Below are positions 60,362 to 64,000 of a DNA stretch of 64,000 nt, in pieces. Each line of letters begins with the position of its first letter. The stretch's first letter is position 1. Position numbers and translations under genes: made by a program. Source of the DNA: Saccharospirillum impatiens DSM 12546. GTDB taxonomy: Bacteria; Pseudomonadota; Gammaproteobacteria; Pseudomonadales; Natronospirillaceae. The notes below the pieces were generated by a model. That model saw nothing but the letters and a program-made list of their open reading frames with translations, was not told where the DNA came from and ran no database searches. Where the stretch lies: contig NZ_AUIH01000002.1 in the NCBI RefSeq assembly GCF_000423605.1, positions 186,001-250,000 of the forward strand. The letters are read 5' to 3'.

Positions 60362-61147
60362 CTAGTGGTTGTTGCCGAGGTGTTTATGCAGGAAGTTGCG
60401 TGTGCGCTCTTGCTCCGGGTTAGTGAACAGCTTGTCCGGAGTGCTCTCTTCAACCACCACACCGCCGTCCATGAACAACGCCCAGTCAGACACATCACGG
60501 GCGAAACTCATTTCGTGTGTGACGATTAACATTGTCATATGTTCTTCGGCCAGGCTTCGCATCACCCGGTTCACTTCTTCAACCAGCTCCGGATCCAGAG
60601 CCGAGGTCGCTTCGTCAAACAACATTACCTTGGGCTTCATCGCCAGAGCCCTGGCAATGGCAACCCGCTGCTTTTGACCACCCGACAACCAGTTCGGAAA
60701 CACATCGGCTTTCTCCGCCAGGCCAACACGTTCAAGCTGCTGCATACCCAGCTCACGGGCAGTCTTTTTATCCATGCCTTTCAGTTTACGCGGTGCCAGG
60801 GTGACATTGTCGATGGTCGACAGATGGGGAAAGAGGTTAAAGTGCTGAAACACCATGCCCATGTTCTGACGAATATGATTGATGTGCCGTTCAAACGCCA
60901 GGCCCTTCATGTCGGGCCGATTAACCTGAACGCCATCGAGCAAAATGGCCCCTTCGTCAATCACTTCCAAATGGTTGACGGAACGCAGCAGGGTACTTTT
61001 ACCCGAGCCGGACGGGCCAATGATTGAAATTATTTTTCCCCGATCGACCGTCAGATCAATCCCTTTCAATACCTCCAGGTCGCCAAAGCGCTTATGGACA
61101 TTACGCACTTCAACCATGGGTGTGTCAGTCTGTTGTTCTGTGCTCAT
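60362..61147 (-). CDS. Polar amino-acid-type ABC transporter, ATP-binding protein
   Basis: A 261-residue ATPase of the GlnQ/HisP group. Walker [11 protein letters not shown] (about 38-47), signature [15 protein letters not shown] (about 147-161), Walker [13 protein letters not shown], and the switch histidine in VTHEMSF. It energises the two permeases encoded upstream. GGAG before the ATG at 61147 sets the start. Confidence 0.96.
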   Translation of the reverse strand: MSTEQQTDTPMVEVRNVHKRFGDLEVLKGIDLTVDRGKIISIIGPSGSGKSTLLRSVNHLEVIDEGAILLDGVQVNRPDMKGLAFERHINHIRQNMGMVFQHFNLFPHLSTIDNVTLAPRKLKGMDKKTARELGMQQLERVGLAEKADVFPNWLSGGQKQRVAIARALAMKPKVMLFDEATSALDPELVEEVNRVMRSLAEEHMTMLIVTHEMSFARDVSDWALFMDGGVVVEESTPDKLFTNPEQERTRNFLHKHLGNNH

Positions 61148-61185
61148 AACCAAGCTCCAGTTTTTAGTCTTTTTATACAGTCGAT

Positions 61186-61839
61186 TCAGCGGCGATACGC
61201 AGTCTGGCGTTCCAGCCAGGCCTGGCCCAACTCCATCAGAATATTAATCACGTAGTACATGATGGCGATAACAATGAAGAACTCGAAGGGTCTGAACGAC
61301 ACACTGATTGCATATTGAGAGGCGTAGACCAGTTCGGCCACACCAATGGCAGACAGTACCGAGGTATCTTTTACCATCAGAATCATGTTGTTGCCCAGCT
61401 GCGGGATTGACCGGATAAGAGCCTGGGGAACAATGATGTAATAAATGGTTTTCCAGTGCCCGAAACCAAGCGATCTGGAGGCTTCATACTGGCCGTCCGA
61501 TACGGATTTTATCGTGGCAATAAAAATGTCGGCATTATAGGCCATATAATGAAAACCCAGACCCAGAATACCGACAACAATGGCAGGGATCAGTATCCAT
61601 TCGCCCAACCCAAAGTACAGAAAGTACAGTTGCAACAACAACGGCGTAGTCATGAACAGCCAGATGAAAAAGCGCAACGGCCAGCTAACAACTTTGTTGG
61701 TATAAATGGATATAACGGCAACCACCAGCCCACCGATGATGGACATCAGCGCCACTGCGAGGGCGACCAGCGAGGCCACACCAACGCCCTTGAGCAAGGT
61801 TGGAAAATACGTAACAACGGGGGAAAAGTCGAATTCCAT
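61186..61839 (-). CDS. Polar amino-acid-type ABC transporter permease 1
   Basis: A 217-residue inner-membrane permease of the HisM/GlnP type with about five helices and the cytoplasmic EAA loop ([22 protein letters not shown], about 124-145) that contacts the ATPase. It pairs with the second permease encoded 11 bp upstream as the translocation pore. Substrate is not evident from this subunit. Confidence 0.95.
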   Translation of the reverse strand: MEFDFSPVVTYFPTLLKGVGVASLVALAVALMSIIGGLVVAVISIYTNKVVSWPLRFFIWLFMTTPLLLQLYFLYFGLGEWILIPAIVVGILGLGFHYMAYNADIFIATIKSVSDGQYEASRSLGFGHWKTIYYIIVPQALIRSIPQLGNNMILMVKDTSVLSAIGVAELVYASQYAISVSFRPFEFFIVIAIMYYVINILMELGQAWLERQTAYRR

Positions 61840-61850
61840 CGTGCCCTCTC

Positions 61851-62507
61851 CTATTGGGTGGTGTAACGGATTGCCCGGCGATAGGCAAGCTCGATAATGC
61901 CCATCACCGCATAGATGATGACAATGTACATCAGGGCACTGAGGGTAAAGATTTCCAGCGGTTTATAAGTAGAGCCAATCAGGCGCTGCGCCTGATAGGT
62001 CAGTTCAACCACCGAGATTATGGACACCAGAGATGAGTTTTTAACCAGAACAATGGCCAATACACCGACAGAGCGAATCATCAGGCTGGCTGCTTGCGGC
62101 AATACGATGGAAACCATGGTTTGCACCTTGCCAAAACCCAGTGACCGGGCAGCTTCGCTTTGCCCGCTGTCGACCGATTCAATCGACCCCCGAATCGCTT
62201 CACTCATATAGGCACCAATATTGAAGGCGCCAACAAACACACCACAGGTGATCGGATCTAACCGCAGGCCAATGCTCGGCCCTCCGTAAAACACCAGCAG
62301 CAATTGCACGAAATAGGGTGTGCCTCGAATAACGCTGATGTAGCCGCGGGCAAACCAACGGATCGGCGCGAACCGAAAGGTTTGCAGAAACACCAGTCCA
62401 CAGGCGACAAAGAACCCGAAGAAAATGGCACGGGAAGAAATATCAATCGTAACCCAGGCCGCTCTGATCAACAGAGGCGTAACCTCGACCATCAAGTCAA
62501 CATCCAT
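61851..62507 (-). CDS. Polar amino-acid-type ABC transporter permease 2
   Basis: A 218-residue HisQ-type permease, partner of the neighbouring permease. The EAA loop (SEAARSLGFGKVQTMVSIVLPQ) and the NIGAYMSEAIRG segment are typical. The ATG at 62507 has AAGGG upstream; a TTG two codons earlier is also open. Confidence 0.95.
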   Translation of the reverse strand: MDVDLMVEVTPLLIRAAWVTIDISSRAIFFGFFVACGLVFLQTFRFAPIRWFARGYISVIRGTPYFVQLLLVFYGGPSIGLRLDPITCGVFVGAFNIGAYMSEAIRGSIESVDSGQSEAARSLGFGKVQTMVSIVLPQAASLMIRSVGVLAIVLVKNSSLVSIISVVELTYQAQRLIGSTYKPLEIFTLSALMYIVIIYAVMGIIELAYRRAIRYTTQ

Positions 62508-62611
62508 GGGCAACCCTTTTTACTGTTGTTATTCAAGCTTTGGTTCCGGCGACACCATCGACGACAGTCTCAACAGCGCCAAGCCAAAACTCGAGCACTC
62601 AAACCCTGAGC

Positions 62612-62649
62612 GCCACTAACTCCGCCCTGAAAACACGGGGGTTAGTGGC
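62612..62649 (-). terminator. Attenuating hairpin between binding-protein and permease genes
   Basis: GCCACTAAC (62612-62620) pairs exactly with GTTAGTGGC (62641-62649), with three more pairs inward. It lies directly after the binding-protein stop and has no T tract, so it probably stabilises the upstream mRNA and lowers read-through, as in many ABC operons. Confidence 0.5.
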
Positions 62650-62664
62650 TCACGGGCATCACCC

Positions 62665-63468
62665 TTACTCGATGTTGGCACCTTCACCAATCCACTTGTC
62701 GACGATGTCCTGATAAGTTCCATCAGCCTTGATCTCTGCCAGAGCAACGTTCAGCGCTTCCATCAGCTGTGGCTTGTTCTTCTGAATGGAAATGGCAGCA
62801 GGCCAGCGTGGCAACTCACCAACGTCGACCATCTTGATCTCAGGTGCGTTCTCCTGCATGGCCACCAGCACCGGCACGTCGTCCGCAATCATCACATCGA
62901 TGCGGCCTGTGGTCAGGCCGTTCATCATGTCTGGCAGGCCCTGGAAGGTTTGGTTACGCCACTCGCCCTCACCGTTTTCAACCGCCCACTGGTTACCTGT
63001 TTCACCCAGTGTAGAACCGACGCGCTTACCGGAGAAATCATCGATACTGTTGATGTCATCCGTGCTTTCCTGCACCCAAACCGACAGGCCGGCGCTGTAA
63101 TAGGAGTCGGTGAAGTCAACGGCCTTCTGCCGCTCTTCGGTGACGCTCATGCTGCAAATGCAGGCGTCAAACCGGCCACCCGCCAGAGCGGCGATAATGC
63201 CGTTCCAGGGGGATGACTGCACATTCACTTCCACGCCCATTTTCTCGGCCAGCGCTTTGGCAATATCGACATCAAAGCCAACCAGCTCACCCTGAGTGTT
63301 CACATAACTGAAGGGAGGATAGGCACCGGAGTTGGCTACCTGGAATACACCGTCGCGAATCTCGGGCAAGTCACGCGCCTGAGTTGGCATTGCCACCATC
63401 GCTGTTGCACCAATGACCACGGCTGCGGTCGCCAGAGTTTGTGAGAACTTTTTAGTAAGTGTCTTCAT
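62665..63468 (-). CDS. Polar amino-acid-type ABC transporter substrate-binding protein
   Basis: A 267-residue periplasmic SBP_bac_3 protein with a signal peptide (1-31) and the family pattern FQVANSGAYPPFSY, GELVGFDVDIAKALAEKMG and CSMSVTEERQKAVDFTDSYY. It is the first gene of a six-gene operon (binding protein, two permeases, ATPase, deacetylase, RidA). The ligand may be an acetylated or free diamine or a basic amino acid; this is inferred from the deacetylase. Confidence 0.95.
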   Translation of the reverse strand: MKTLTKKFSQTLATAAVVIGATAMVAMPTQARDLPEIRDGVFQVANSGAYPPFSYVNTQGELVGFDVDIAKALAEKMGVEVNVQSSPWNGIIAALAGGRFDACICSMSVTEERQKAVDFTDSYYSAGLSVWVQESTDDINSIDDFSGKRVGSTLGETGNQWAVENGEGEWRNQTFQGLPDMMNGLTTGRIDVMIADDVPVLVAMQENAPEIKMVDVGELPRWPAAISIQKNKPQLMEALNVALAEIKADGTYQDIVDKWIGEGANIE

Positions 63469-63684
63469 ATTCTTATTCCTGTTCAGACTTTATTAAAACA
63501 ATGCGTGTTTTCACGCACTGCACCTCTTCACACTGGTCAATGACCGTACCTGTTGAGCCAGGATCGATCGTTGTTATCCATCCGGATTAATTATTGTGTT
63601 AACGCTTCAGGTTGTTTTCAGGGTTACCTCCTGCCAATTTTTTCATCGTTTTTTACACAGTCACACGGCCTTTGGCCATGCACC

Positions 63685-64000
63685 TCACACTCGTTCAATC
63701 AACAAAGCAATGCCCTGACCACCGCCAATACAAGCGGCAGCAATGCCATACCGGCCCTGCGTCTTATGCAGTGACCGCGCCAGCGTGCCGGCGAGGCGAA
63801 CCCCCGTGGCTCCCAGGGGGTGGCCAATGGCTAAAGCACCACCGTGAATGTTCAGCAACTCGTCAGCAATGCCGAGCTTTCTCTGGGCATAGAGCGGCAC
63901 CACACTGAACGCCTCGTTTATTTCCCACAAATCGATGTCGGCCACGCTTAGGTGGTGTTGCATCAACAGGCGCTCGACGGCCGGTACAACACCTTGCCCC
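63685..64000 (-). CDS. Acetyl-CoA acyltransferase (thiolase), C-terminal part
   Basis: The last 105 residues of a thiolase whose start lies beyond the window. The C-terminal active-site blocks are clear: WEINEAFSVVPL, the His motif GGALAIGHPLGATGVR, and the Cys motif CIGGGQG before the end. It could serve beta-oxidation or acetoacetyl-CoA synthesis. It is unrelated by spacing to the ABC operon, 216 bp downstream on the same strand. Confidence 0.95.
   Translation of the reverse strand, partial: GQGVVPAVERLLMQHHLSVADIDLWEINEAFSVVPLYAQRKLGIADELLNIHGGALAIGHPLGATGVRLAGTLARSLHKTQGRYGIAAACIGGGQGIALLIERV

Noticed and set aside
59485-60423. 312-codon plus-strand frame
   Set aside because: Antisense to the deacetylase and start of the ATPase gene region; no domain seen.
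60352-60498. N-terminal extension of the deacetylase frame
   Set aside because: Overlaps the ATPase gene end and has no homology; the GTG at 60351 has a good ribosome-binding site.

Overview
The window is chromosomal DNA of a high-GC gammaproteobacterium. The minus-strand block tsaE-amiB-mutL-miaA-hfq-hflX-hflK-hflC-hisZ-purA-rnr-rlmB follows the order known from Escherichia and Pseudomonas. The divergent orn/rsgA pair and a deoC-deoA-deoB operon fit the same group. Two secreted GH18 chitinases, a 4-hydroxybenzoate hydroxylase with its AraC regulator, and the repeat content suggest a marine Oceanospirillales-type heterotroph (for example a Saccharospirillaceae relative). That last placement is inference.

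Layout. 0-9 kb: the 3' part of pntB, a lone protein with an Xre/MbcA/ParS-type C-terminus, a FabH-like ketoacyl synthase, the CnoX chaperedoxin, an M16 protease and a degenerate histidine-kinase-like protein. 9.3-13 kb: deoCAB. 13.2-29 kb: RNA-processing, membrane-protease and repair genes from rlmB back to tsaE. 29-34.5 kb: queG, an acyltransferase, yigZ with a GDSL-like partner, an outer-membrane barrel coupled to a K+ channel. 34.7-38.9 kb: pobA/pobR, a TlpA-type thioredoxin, a YebC-family regulator. 39-44.4 kb: two chitinases. 44.8-55.8 kb: an AcuI-type reductase, a small P-loop protein, a bactofilin-like membrane protein, a chemoreceptor, orn/rsgA, a trypsin-like protease, a diguanylate cyclase, a racemase. 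55.8-58.8 kb: an SMR pump and a sulfur module (periplasmic rhodanese, YeeE/YedE transporter, tiny Cys-rich protein). 58.9-63.5 kb: a six-gene amino-acid/polyamine-type ABC importer operon ending in a deacetylase and a RidA protein. The window closes inside a thiolase gene.

The most interesting non-coding signal is a family of intergenic elements, with copies near 2.2, 3.6, 13.2, 16.9, 34.6 and 37.1 kb. Each has a long locus-specific outer stem enclosing two small hairpins. The hairpin stems differ between copies, but the hexanucleotide loops are nearly constant, (A/G)TCC(A/C)T. In the copies where both loops can be measured they lie 23 nt apart (24 in one). On the opposite strand the loops read ANGGAN, the hexaloop recognised by CsrA/RsmA proteins, at a spacing a CsrA dimer could bridge. 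Whether these are CsrA sponges, 3'-UTR regulators or DNA-level elements cannot be settled from sequence alone.

Other oddities: a MITE-like element that replaces the deoA stop codon; an rnr gene whose conserved N-terminus has no standard in-frame start codon but lies behind an 8-codon ORF with a strong ribosome-binding site; and a protease ORF that runs from a GlyGly-CTERM-like tail directly into a lipoprotein signal. No tRNA, rRNA, CRISPR array or prophage was seen.
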